A DNA stretch of 64,000 nucleotides, from the NCBI GenBank assembly GCA_020746995.1, contig JAGPXD010000001.1, positions 6,262,001 to 6,326,000 of the forward strand, in the 5' to 3' direction. Shown one piece after another: positions 1-10,574 of the stretch; the first letter of the stretch is position 1, and each line of letters starts with the position of its first letter. The translations under genes were made by a program, and so were the position numbers. Below the pieces are notes generated by a model. The model was not told the origin of the DNA. It made no database searches and was given only the letters and a program-made list of their open reading frames with translations. The DNA is from Plectosphaerella cucumerina. Its lineage: Eukaryota; Ascomycota; Sordariomycetes; Glomerellales; Plectosphaerellaceae.

Positions 1-3000
1 TGGCCGTGCTTCCAGGCGACGGTCTTGGTCCTGAACTGGCTTCCTGCGCCGAGCGAATCTTCTCTCTCATTCAGAATGTCCGCCGTACCGTCACTTTCGA
101 CATCTCTCGACACGACTTTGGCGGCGTTGCCATCGCTGCGGTGGGCGAGGCCCTGCCCCCATCAACCCTCGACGCGTGCCGGGACGCAGATGCCGTCCTC
201 GTATGCGGCTGCGGAGACGCCAGATTCGGCGTCGAGCCGGAAATGGGCCTCCTTGCACTGAGGAAACAGCTCAATGGTGCCGCCAACATTCGCCCTGTCA
301 GCTTCCCTTCATCAGAGCTCGCGCAGAGGAGCGCGTACAAGGCCGACCTTGTCGAGAACCTCGACATCACCTTCTTCCGAGACCTTACCAGCGGGGTCTA
401 CTATGGCGAGAGAAGGAAGGCAACGGAAGAGAACAGAAGCGCCCTCGACACGATACCCTATGATCAAGAGACTATCGAGAACCTTGCCCGCCTGGCTGGA
501 GCATATGCAATGCGCTCGAGTCCCCCGAAACCGGTTCACTCGGTGGACAAGTACAACGTCATGGCCACCTCGCGCCTATGGAGATCTGTCGTCACGAATG
601 TCTTTGCAAAGGAGTTTCCACGAGTTCCTCTTCGACATGTCCTGGTCGACACTGCATCCATGCTCCTTGCCTCGGACCCCCTCTCTCTGAACGGCATCAT
701 CCTTACCGAGAACATGTTCGGCGACATTCTCTCAGACCAGGCCGGAGGTATCACAAACTCCACCGACTTACTTGCTTCGGCAGCAGTCCCTACAACACCT
801 ACTGCTATCCGCTGCCGTGGAATCTTCGAGCCGATGAACCTCAAAGGCAACGGCACCCTCGTCAATCCCCTGGGAATCATCCAGGCCGTGGCACACATGC
901 TAGATCTCTCCTTCGGCCTGCATGAAGAAGCCGACGCTCTCTCCAAAGCCATCCGACGCACCCTCGATCCCATCGAGCTCGTTGGCTCCGACTGTCGCAC
1001 CGTCGACCTCGGCGGCAAGGCTTCAGCCAATGAATTCATGGACACCCTCCTCCACAATCTCGACTACTACCTCGAAGCCGTCAACTCCGCCGAAGCCGCA
1101 GGCGAGCGCGTCGTCGCCTCCCCCGCCGACTCGGGCATCTTCATGCCCCCCTCTCCCGGCCAGCGTCCCATGGGCGTCATCGAGAAGATCCTCACACACG
1201 CCGGCATCGGGCTCAAGACCCCAGAGGTGCGACCGGGTGACATGATCTGCGTCCGCGTCGACTGGACCATCACCTCCGAACTCCTGTGGGCAGGCATGGA
1301 AAAGACATACGACCAGATGGGCCGCCCGAGACCCTATCGCAATGACCGCCTCTGGCTTGCTGTTGACCACACCGTTGACCCTCGCACGAATGACCGCCCT
1401 CGCCAGCAGGGCCTTATGGCCAAGGCGGAGAAGTTTCGTCGCGAGGCGAAGATCATTGACTTCCTCCCTGCCAACACAAGCATTATGCATACGGACTTCA
1501 CCCGTGAAAGGGCCCAGCCAGGTCGCATCGTCGTCGGCAGCGACTCGCACACCTGCTCGAGCGGCTCCATGGGCTCCTTGGCCGTCGGATTCGGCGCAGC
1601 AGATGTCGTCATGCCCATGGTAACGGGCGAGACTTGGTTTCGCGCCCCAGAGGTCTGTCGCATCAACTTCGTCGGCGCTCTCGCCTTTGGTGTCGGCGGA
1701 AAGGACGTCATTCTGCACATCCTCGGACTTTTCAAGCGCAACACCATCGCCTTCCAGAGGGCAGTTGAGTACGGCGGGCCCGGCCTTGCGGAGCTATCAA
1801 TGGACGCGCGGTTTGCGATCGCCAACATGACGACTGAGTTTGGCGGCATGGGTGCGTGCTTCGAGGCAGACGGGGCTACGGCGTCGTGGATCGCCGGCCG
1901 GCAACACCCTCAACATCGCGAGGGCGGGCTGTACTTCCGCGCAGACCCAGACGCGCAGTACGCTGAAGAGAGAACCATTAACCTGTCCGAGGTCAAGGTG
2001 ACGGTGGCGATGCACCCAAACCCGGACGACGTGGTCCCCATCCCGGAAAAGGTCGGCATGAAGCTAGACGGCTGCTTCATCGGCGCCTGCACTACCACCG
2101 AGGAAGACCTGATCCTCGCCGCTCTGGTACTCGAGGCTGGCCTGCGTGAGGGCCTGCGCCCCGTGACTCATGGCAAGCGGCGCGTCACCCCGGGCAGTCT
2201 GATCATCATCAAGAATCTGGAGCGTATGGGTCTGACGGACGCCTTCAAGCAAGCGGGCTTCGAGATAGGCGCGCCAGGTTGCTCTTACTGCGTCGGAATC
2301 AACGATGTCGACGTCGCCGGCGAGGGCGAGGTGTGGCTGTCGTCGCAGAACCGCAACTTCCGCAATCGCATGGGCAAGGGTAGCATTGGCAACATCACCT
2401 GCGCTGCGGCCGTGGCGGCGTCTAGCTTTGGTATGGAGGTCGCGGACCCGGCGTGGCTGCTGGAGAAGATCGACAGGAACAAGTATGAGAGATTCATCAA
2501 AGCTCCCAAGGGACTGTCGTCGGCGACGTTTGAGGTGGCTGAGCCGCAGCCAGATATGTCGGTCGCGTCGAGTGCGCTGCAGACCGTCGGACAGGAGGGC
2601 TTGGCGCCTGTGTCGAGTGTTTCGAGGGTCGTGCGATCCAAGGTCCAGCGATTCGCGGAGAACGTCGATACGTGAGTTCTTGTTTGAGAGGCAGTGAGCG
2701 TGCTTGACTGACGTTGATAGTGACGCTGTCATTCCCGCCGAGTTCATGCCTGGCGTCGACAACGCGGATCTGGGGAGCCACTGCTTCCAATACTTCCGCC
2801 CCGAGTTCCGAGAGAAGGCAAAGAACGGGTCTAGGATCATGTAGGTCAGCTTCGAGTAGATCTCGAGGAACGTATTGCTGACCTTACAAAGCGTCGCAGA
2901 GCATGGTTTCGGCAGCGGATCGTCGCGTGAAGATGCCGTGCGAGCCCTCCTCGGGTCTGGCATCGAGGCCGTCATCGCAAAAGGCTTCGCCTTCATCTGT

Positions 3001-3393
3001 GAGAGCGCCCATTAGCTGGCTGCGCGTAACCTTCTGACACATCTAGACGAGAGGAATCAGCTCAACATGGGCCTGTTCAACATCAAGTTGGACGATGACA
3101 CCTTCTACAGCGCGGCGCAAGAGGACTCGGTCATCACAATCGACAAGGACGCCAAGACGATCCGAATCGACGGCGTCGACGATGTTTTCAGCTACCAGCA
3201 GTCGCAAATCGAGGAGACTCTTCTTGACTCGGGCGGCGTGCTGCCTCTGTATGGCCGGTTCGGGCGCAAGGTCTTCCGGCACATCACGATGCCAAAGGTC
3301 CGGGGCAGCAGGAAGAGGAAGGAGATTGATCCCATTCATGCATCTGCTTTCTCGGGAGGAGGAAAGGTAGCGGCGGAAGAACTTAAGTGGTGA
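1..3393 (+). CDS. Fused isopropylmalate dehydrogenase - isopropylmalate isomerase large + small subunit (LeuB-LeuC-LeuD), 5' partial
   Basis: Exons 3-2671 (open at the left edge), 2721-2840, 2892-2998 and 3047-3393; the exon sum is a multiple of three (1,080 codons visible plus stop). The sequence enters at the AVLPGDGLGPE nucleotide-binding start of IPMDH, so only a few residues may be missing, unless another domain precedes. The LeuB part (about 3-1120) keeps SVDKYNV, SRLWR and NMFGDILSD. The LeuC part (about 1170-2560) keeps GSDSHTCSSG and the three Fe-S cysteines in CFIGACTTTEED and GCSYC. The LeuD part is in the last three exons (GSGSSRED, GLFNIKL). Known: fungal Leu1 is LeuC-LeuD and Leu2 (LeuB) is separate, so the triple fusion is unusual. 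The NAD loop HGSAPDIAGK is replaced (see findings). Inferred role: isomerisation and oxidative decarboxylation of a 2-alkylmalate in leucine-like chain elongation, possibly for specialised metabolism. The fold calls are firm, the substrate unknown. Confidence 0.85.
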
Positions 3394-3599
3394 AGTGCGG
3401 ATCAAGGATAGAGATACCCGTCGAAATTCGAGTGACGATTGAAGCTGATGAGAAAGCTGGCCTGTGATGATGAGCCAAATACGCGAGACGACATACGAAC
3501 AAGTTTACCGAGGCGCAGTATTTCCATTCGACGTTGCAGAAGCAAAGCTGCTGTGAAAGGTATTGGCAATACGAGGTCGTCTCTCCCAGATGCGCCGTG

Positions 3600-6190
3600 T
3601 CAGATCATTCCCTGGCCCTCCACGTCCATCGTCGGCAGACTCCCCAGACTCCACAGGAAGTTGAGCGAGTCGACATCGAGCCCCAACGACAGCTGATCGC
3701 ACCCAGAGCTGAAAGGCGCGATCCCTGAGTCAAAGGGCAACGCCACCCACATGTCGCCTTCGTTTCCGAGATCCATGTTCCCGAAGTCCGGTCCAGAAGG
3801 CTGCCCCAAGGCCGGCATGAAGGCGTCCGCCCCCTGGCCGAGGTTCGCAATTGACGCGCGACTAGACGGCTCCCCGTTCGCCGGCGTCCTGATGGACGTG
3901 AGATGTGCTCTGAACTGCGCCGTATGCCTCTCAATGAGTGCACCATACCTCAACGCAAAATCCATATCATCGGGCGGCGACGTCTTGAGCGTTGTTGTAC
4001 AGTGGTCCAGGGTTTGCAGAGCGGCGTGCACGTCGGTGTTTGTGGAGCCGACACTTAGCGCCTTGAGGAGGAAGACTGAGGCCGAGATGACGCTGACCTT
4101 GATCCGCGCGGGCGCATACGGGAGATGCGTCTTGAAGTCAGTCATGGTGGCTAGGTGAAGCACACTCTTGCTCGAGGAGATGACGTCTTGGAGGAAGCGG
4201 GCATCTTTCGGCGTGATGAAGGCGGAGAGGACATCCTCTGTGTTGTTGGCGGCGCCGAAGCCGGATGAGGCTGCGCGGGCAACGACGGCCTGGATGGAGA
4301 CAGCGGCAGTGCAGGCTTTGAGGTGGTGAAACTCGATGAGTAGAGTGTCATGGAGACATGAGTGCGCGTCTGTTTCAGTCAGCATCCAATCCAAGACAGC
4401 TGGAGAAACTTCTTCGTACCATGGTTCAGTAAGCTCGCCTTTTGCTGCCAGTTGGCAAGGGAGAGGGAAAAGTGATCCAGCAGATCGGCGTAATGGTCTC
4501 CAAGCACCTGATTCTGGAGGTGCTCGGCAGACTGGAAGAATAGCGACGAGGCTGTCCGCGAGAGCTGGGTGAGCTCAAGACTCATGCTCATGTAGGCCAC
4601 CCAGGCATCGTGCCCAATGTGGCCCATCCCGCCGGAGGAGGCACGAGAGCAGGCCAGGGAGATGCTCTCGGGAAACAGAGGAGGGTAGCTGAGGCGGGTT
4701 GCCGTCTGTGTAACGTATGTGTAAAGGACCTTTTGGGCCCTTGACTTTCGATGGATTGCCTCGCTCCCATCAAATGAATGAGGTTCCTGAGGTTTCTGTG
4801 CCGAGAAAACACCCAACTCGTAGGCCAGGTTGGTGGCCATGCCCAGGAGCATCCAGGACATCCTGTTCGCCCGCTCAGCGGGGTTGAACACGTCCTCTCG
4901 CCACCGGATCAGCGGCTCCTCCGTATCGGTGCCTTTTCGATGTGACGGGTCGTATGCCGGAGAGATGAGCATGCCGTCCCAGCCGTCCGTCTCGGGTGGG
5001 AGATGGATCGCTCTCGGATGCCAATCTGAGATGAGCATCAGGCTCTCGACGGTGCCGATGGACCTGGTCTTGGACGTTGACGTCTTCTCCTGGCCGAGAA
5101 GGATGCGTCGGATGAGCACCTCACAGTGATTCCATAGGCGTTGATGGACGTAGTGGCTGCGAGATGTGCCACCAGATCCCGGGAGCATGAAAAAGCGAGA
5201 TGATATCATGAGCAGAGTGCAGCACAGCATGGCCTCTTCGTTGACGAGACGCTCATGAGCCGCATGAGGTCGGAATTGGTCCACGATGACCGGCGAGAGC
5301 GGCGAAAGCTTGCGGAAGAAGCTTCCCATGTCAGCTGTGTCGATGTTAAGATCGCAAAATGCCACTCACAGGTCAATGTAGGTGACGGCTTCCTGGGCTG
5401 TGAACCAGCCCTGCCGGACGAAGCGGCACTTATCCCAGAGATCGAGGGTAGGCTCATCGGGCTGCGACAGCTTACTGATCGTGAAACCTAGCCCATTGAA
5501 GCCGCCAGGGGTGACTTGAGGGTTTGTCTGAGGGGCTTGCTGCACCGAGGTTCCCGAGGACAATGGTCCAGACGTGGTCGGGATGTCCTGAGGATGATGA
5601 AGGCGAGCAGCATCTGACAGGATGTCGAGGGCATCGTTGGAATTCGTGACGACAGATGTCCTCACCCTGTCGTATAGGGAGTGTCCAGTGGTGTTTGGAG
5701 ATGAGTTGGACCCCGGAGTGTCTCCCTGGAAGCCTGCTGCCGGTATCCCAAACACCGACGATCCTCCTCCTGTCGCTACTCCGTCAGGCGGTGGGTCTTG
5801 AATCATCACCGGTTGCGAAGCTTCCTCCACAGCCGGGGTGGTCCATTTCGGAGGGGCCCGATGCTTCGGACCTCTGGCTTTCTTGTCAAAGGTGCATTCT
5901 CGATGCTCCCGCTGGCACTTTGAACAAGGGGGCTTGTCTTTGATGATGCATCTGGACTTGTGTGCCCGGCAAGAGCTGCAGGCCACATACGTCCGTTTGA
6001 AGGGCCGGGTACTGCTGGATGCCTCAGGGTTGTCCATGGAGGCACGGGCGGGGTTGGTAATGAGCAGACATGATGGCTGGAGACGAGCTGAGTGCTGGTC
6101 AGCTTCAGGGTGGTTGGATGTGGTTGGGGGAAGAGCCGGGAAAGTCCGGCCTTTGCCTGGAGGATCCGAAGATGGGTCTGAGGACTGCAC
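3600..6190 (-). CDS. Zn2Cys6 fungal-type transcription factor, with an apparent frameshift
   Basis: Exon 1 is 6190-5370 and exon 2 5321-3600, with an intron 5322-5369 (GTGAGT...AAG). The N-terminus holds a binuclear zinc cluster, C71, C74, C81, C89, C92, C99 (CX2CX6CX7CX2CX6C), flanked by basic residues. The middle (LANWQQ, FFRKLSPLSP, WMLLGMATNLAYELGV) is typical of the fungal-specific TF middle homology region. A second Met at codon 52 (6037) is an alternative start. The reading frame breaks at the four-T run 4440-4443; one extra base there gives a single open frame to the stop at 3600 (847 aa; the exon sum becomes divisible by three). Reading the break as an intron would need one of only 20 nt, which is not credible. 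It lies tail-to-tail with the Leu-type fusion enzyme, 206 bp away, so it may be its pathway regulator (inference). Target genes unknown. Confidence 0.8.
4440..4443 (-). other. Putative one-base deletion (frameshift) in the Zn2Cys6 regulator
   Basis: On the minus strand the frame of exon 2 runs into a stop shortly after CAAAAGG. Adding one A to this run joins it directly to the downstream frame as WQQKGELTEPWYEEVS, a normal continuation of the TF domain. There is no plausible GT-AG intron. It could be an assembly error or a true lesion. Confidence 0.7.
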
Positions 6191-6443
6191 GAGACCTGAT
6201 GGAGCTTAGTGTGGATTGTGACATAGTGAACCTAATCTGGACAAGCGTCGTCTCTTAGCACCTCAGTCGATGACAGTCATGTCAAGTACAGAACAACACC
6301 ATCACACAGCAATACAGACACCCTGCCTTGACGGAACACATTAGCCTCGCCCTGGAGAATGTTGGGACAGTTAAGCTACAAAGACCTTGAACAGACAGAC
6401 ACACGCGTCTGATTTAATGTTGTGGGCGGTGAGCCCCCCAAAA

Positions 6444-6499
6444 GTCACGTGAATAGCCAAAGTCACGTGTACCCGTGATCCCCTCGCGTCAGTCACGTG
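6444..6499. promoter_or_regulatory. Three GTCACGTG palindromic E-box motifs between divergent genes
   Basis: GTCACGTG occurs at 6444-6451, 6462-6469 and 6492-6499, within 56 bp, in the 741-bp gap between the Zn2Cys6 regulator (-) and the giant DUF3638 gene (+). CACGTG is the core bound by bHLH factors of the Cbf1/USF type. Three copies so close together are unlikely by chance. They sit about 430 bp upstream of the giant gene ATG and about 250 bp upstream of the regulator. Which gene they serve is not shown. The rest of 6191-6931 holds no gene. Confidence 0.6.
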
Positions 6500-6867
6500 G
6501 CGCACGGACCTTGGCGTAGCCCTTCAGGCCAAAACAACTTTCCATCGCGTCTTCTGGACCTGTCTGGGAAGCCTGAGGTAGTTTCCAAACAGCGTAATTG
6601 CAGGGCTTTGGTTTTTCATCTCCCACAAAGCCAACTCGGCCCAAATCCTCCTCACCCTCGAGCCATCACCACCGCCACTCGACACCCCTACTATCATCAT
6701 CGTCACCAGCATCGATTCGATTACCAGGACCTTCAGTCCACACCCTTCATTCATTTGTTGTCGATTCGGCCCTCATCAATCAACATCTCAGGAAGCTACG
6801 GCTGACTTGTCGACTGTCCATCCTCTCAAGAACCCACGTCTTGTCTTCTCAGGTGACCCCCTCCAGG

Positions 6868-6897
6868 GCGCTCGGCGGCGCTCGGCGGCGCTCGGCC
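6868..6897 (+). repeat. Short GC-rich tandem repeat in the 5' leader (10-bp unit, about 3 copies)
   Basis: The decamer CTCGGCGGCG is repeated in tandem with a partial third copy, about 35 bp before the ATG at 6932. It is a simple repeat that could affect leader structure. No function is evident. Confidence 0.6.
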
Positions 6898-7455
6898 CGC
6901 TGGCTTCTAGATTATCAATCAATCTGGCAAGATGGCTCGTCATGCCGACAACCCAGAGGCTCGCCCGCCTGGCATCTCTCTTTCGGATGCTGTATTCAAC
7001 CACCTCGTCCTTCCTGCGAAGCTACCCCAGCAACAGGACAGTGACATCGAGTCTGTCGAAGGAACGATCATCAGTACAGTTCTTCAAGCCTGCGAAATCG
7101 TGGCCAAATGTGGTGCCAACGACGTGGAAGACCCAATCTGGGTCTCAATCATCCGATGCATTCAGGCATGCTCAGAGATACATCGCGACGGCCGCCTCGA
7201 TCGAGCCGAACTCCTGGGCCGTCTGAGAGATCTGGCTCCTGGAGATTCTCTCATCCTCCACATTCAGACGCAGAATGCGGGTCTCCTCATCCGCCGCGAT
7301 CATGAGTAAGTCCGCTCAGTTACTTCTCATCACCCTCATCTTCAGACATGGACTAACCTTCTTACAGCCCCGTGTTCCGAGATGCCGTCATCTTCGAGTC
7401 CTTTGAGGCTTCACCCAAAAATGAAGACGTACTGGCCACAGACAACGCCCTGGAG

Positions 7456-7458
7456 TAG
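7456..7458 (+). other. In-frame TAG stop in exon 2 of the giant gene
   Basis: The frame reads DNALE, stop, DFPGCSVAVP and then continues open for over 350 codons, so the stop is internal. As I recall the family, a Trp usually stands here. A TGG to TAG change is a CpA to TpA transition on the other strand, the type made by repeat-induced point mutation or deamination. A 30-nt intron that would remove it is too short to be believed. Confidence 0.75.
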
Positions 7459-8527
7459 GACTTCCCGGGATGTTCTGTGGCAGTACCGACATCGACCTTC
7501 AAGCAAGAGTCGTTCTTGGCCCACCTCGCAACCTTTCTTGAGCAGACCTCCATGGAGGCCACCAAGGATTTCGGTGCCGTGGCCTTCAAAGCTGGCCAGA
7601 CCATCTACGAGTACCGCAACACGGCAGAACCCGCTATGATCAGCTCACTCCTGATGGCTCTCCTCGAGGAGAACGGCCGCAGACTATCGCCCACAATGCT
7701 CACCAAACACGTTCGGGACGATGTCTGCTGGGAGCAGACGACCAAGCCCTGGCGCAGACTGCCCATGTATCTGGTCCTGCGTGTCGGTCTTCAACGTCAA
7801 CTTTCCCTCTCCATGGGTGCCGAGGCCGGTCATGCCACTTACAAGTTCGTCATTGCTACTCTACTCGCGCTCACACTCGACAATGTTTCCGCAGCCAAGG
7901 TCGCCCTCGATCGAGGCTCAATCCTCCTCGCCAAGCTCTCACGCCGACTTGTCAAGCTCGATTTCGACAAGGAGCGCTGCAGAGACAAGAAGGCAATCGC
8001 GACATACGACAGGCTGTACGAGACCACCCTTCCGAGAATCGAATTCTTCATTCAACGCTACAAGGCTTACGCCGAGAGGGCCTGGGCTGTTTCCAAATCA
8101 GGCGCAATGAAACAGCTACCGTCGCTTCCGCAAGAGGCATCCTCTCAGGACGTGACGCTCACCCTCACGGCCAGCTACAAGGTACTGGAAGGCCACTTGT
8201 GGAGTTGGCAACATCGAGTGCGTTCACGGAAACCCCACTGTGGCCTCGAGAAGGCCGAAAAACAATATCTTCAGGATACGGCCGGCGGTCACTATGCTCT
8301 CGCCGACAAAGAACGATCTCTGACCCGTCGCGATCATTCCAATTCCACATGCCTGGAGCTGGCAGACCGCATTCGAGAGTACATCTCACACGCTATGCAC
8401 ATCCACGAAGCCAACGCTGAAGGTTCGAGCCACATGCTGATCAACTTGATGGAGCTTTGGGTCGCAATGGATCGCATTGCTTGCGAGTCATTCCCACTCC
8501 TCGCCGAGTTCCACCCAGTGTTCCACT

Positions 8528-8530
8528 CCC
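8528..8530 (+). other. Frame break in the giant gene (one extra base)
   Basis: Homology-like sequence runs FPLLAEFHPVFHS in one frame and KMMDCLLLQVVDMKRLQ in the next. Removing one C of CCC at this point joins them. The nearest GT-AG pair would be 16 nt apart, so splicing does not explain it. Confidence 0.65.
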
Positions 8531-10570
8531 AAGATGATGGACTGCCTCCTTCTTCAAGTCGTGGACATGAAGCGACTGCAAACTATTCAGCTCTACCTGG
8601 ACGGGCGGGTCAAGGCTGCTCAAGCGGCCCAGGGAAAGGACCAGTTGAGGCGGACAATCTTCGATGACCCCTCCCCTGGCTGCTTTGCCGATCGTTTTGT
8701 CCTCGAATTCGAAGACACAGCCGACAACTACGCGCAAGTCATGGAAGACATCGACGAAGCGGCAGCAAGAGCCAAAGCCAGAAAGATGGACGAGTGGAAG
8801 ACCAAGTGCCAGGAGTTCGAGGACCTCTCTGCCATCGTCGACACCACGGCATGTACCTTTGATCTCGTGGAAAGGCCCGGCAACACCATGACGGCAGGAG
8901 AACCGATCACCGTTCACTCACCAACTTGCCCAAGATGTGACGCCCTGCAGCGCCTCGCTCGCCTTCGAATTCAAATCTATGAGCACCCGCTCCCCGAAAG
9001 CCCGGCCGAGGCCAGATGTGTTGTCTTTGAGCTGGACCCGCCCGCCAGCTTTGCTGTCTATCGCGACGTCACGTGGTCCCTCCTTACCAAGGTCGCCATG
9101 CCTCCAAGCATGCGCATGTCCTCCACCAAGAAACCCATTTGCCTTTTTGGCGAGCTCCGATTTCTCCAGGACCATGCAGCGGTGGAAAACACGACCACTC
9201 TTGCCTCGACAGTGAAGCCATTCACTGCCACGCACTTCGCCAACCTCAAGTTCCCAGTCCTCTGGGAAGGCAGCCAAAACGGAGTTTGTCGGCCTTGCGG
9301 ACCCAAGCCGTCATACTACGACACGGAAACCAAGCTTTGGCCTGGTCGAGTCAAAAAGGCATGGAGCTTCACACACCACGTGCAGGTGGTTCTGCCCGAC
9401 CACTCGCCCCTGGCTCCCATGTTCCGTCAAGGTACCGACGTCTTGCAGGACATGGGTCCATCGTCTTACCAGATCATGGCAAGCCAAACAGACTGCCCTT
9501 CTGGCACGGCCGTTCCCGAGTTCATGGCACTGCAGAGGATCTGCTCCGGCCACAGTCTTCGATGGATCAACATCCTTACAGAACTTGCTTCCGCCAACAT
9601 CAACTTCTCCACAGAGACAGCAGCGATACTGATGCGACACCTTGCCCTTCAAGCCGGACCTCCCATTGGCGGCTCTGTTCAAGGTACGAGTGATAACCTC
9701 AGAAAGATCCATTCCATCTTCCACGATTCATCCTTCACGTCCCGCTTGCTCGATGAGATGGCCACGAAGCTCGGAGGCATGACAGGCAATTGGCGGGAGA
9801 TTTACCTCATGGATACCATCTTGACCATCGTCCTCCGGACTTTCACCTTGACGACAACAGAACGATCTCGCGAGGTGCACGAGAGGGCGGGCGCCCTGAT
9901 CATGCAGGCCAGAGGCATTTGCCTGCAGTGGGTCAATGCGCTCCGCCAGGAGATCTACCGCGTCAACGAGACCGGAGCTGCGGCGCGACTTCTGGAGTAT
10001 CGACTCTGGGCTGCAATTTTGTGCAAGCGGACATTCGCCATTCATGTCGGCCAAAAAGAATCTCTGAAAGCAGACGCTGCCCGGGCGTACATTGAGAGCT
10101 CGATCACGGTGCAGGAATGCCACGTCACCAACATCCAAGTTCTCCCGTCGCTTCTGCGCACCGCTCTCATCTCTGACCTTCGGCAGTCGTGGCTTCTGCA
10201 GAAGCTCATTTACAGGTCCATCGCCACTCATGGGGAAGCTCTCCGGGATGCCATTGCTTCGGTTTGGCCCCAGGTTGAGGGCCGCACCCGCGAGCTGACG
10301 GAACTCTATCACAAGATAGACGGGTGGGCCAGCAGCAAAACGGTCCCGGATGCAGACGACCTCGTCGTGACAATCGACTACAACTGTATCAATGGATTGC
10401 TGCTTATCGGAGGACGCCCTCTCGGAAAGCTGCCGCAGGATCGCACACACTTGCCGCTGCTTACGGAACTCTTTGGTGATCAGGCGTTGATGACACTCCC
10501 CTCCGACATGGATGACATGGAACACAATAGGTCTTCTATTCTCAGGCAGCCCATCTTCGTTTCTGACAAC

Positions 10571-10574
10571 TCTT
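10571..10574 (+). other. Frame break in the giant gene (one missing base, giving a TAG)
   Basis: The frame ends FVSDNS-TAG (10574-10576) and the next frame resumes at CYQVHIGFASG. One added base near TCTTAG gives a continuous SLVLCITPGCYQVHIGF. A 47-nt intron from 10559 (GTTTCT...CCAG) would also be in phase, but its donor is poor and it would remove conserved-looking residues. Confidence 0.55.

Noticed and set aside
2064..2996. Minus-strand frame of 310 codons over the fusion enzyme
   Set aside because: It lies opposite real exons, crosses introns of the fusion gene and has no recognisable motif.
4402..4421. A 20-nt GT-AG intron that would repair the regulator frame
   Set aside because: It is in phase, but far below the shortest credible fungal intron; a missing base in TTTT is simpler.
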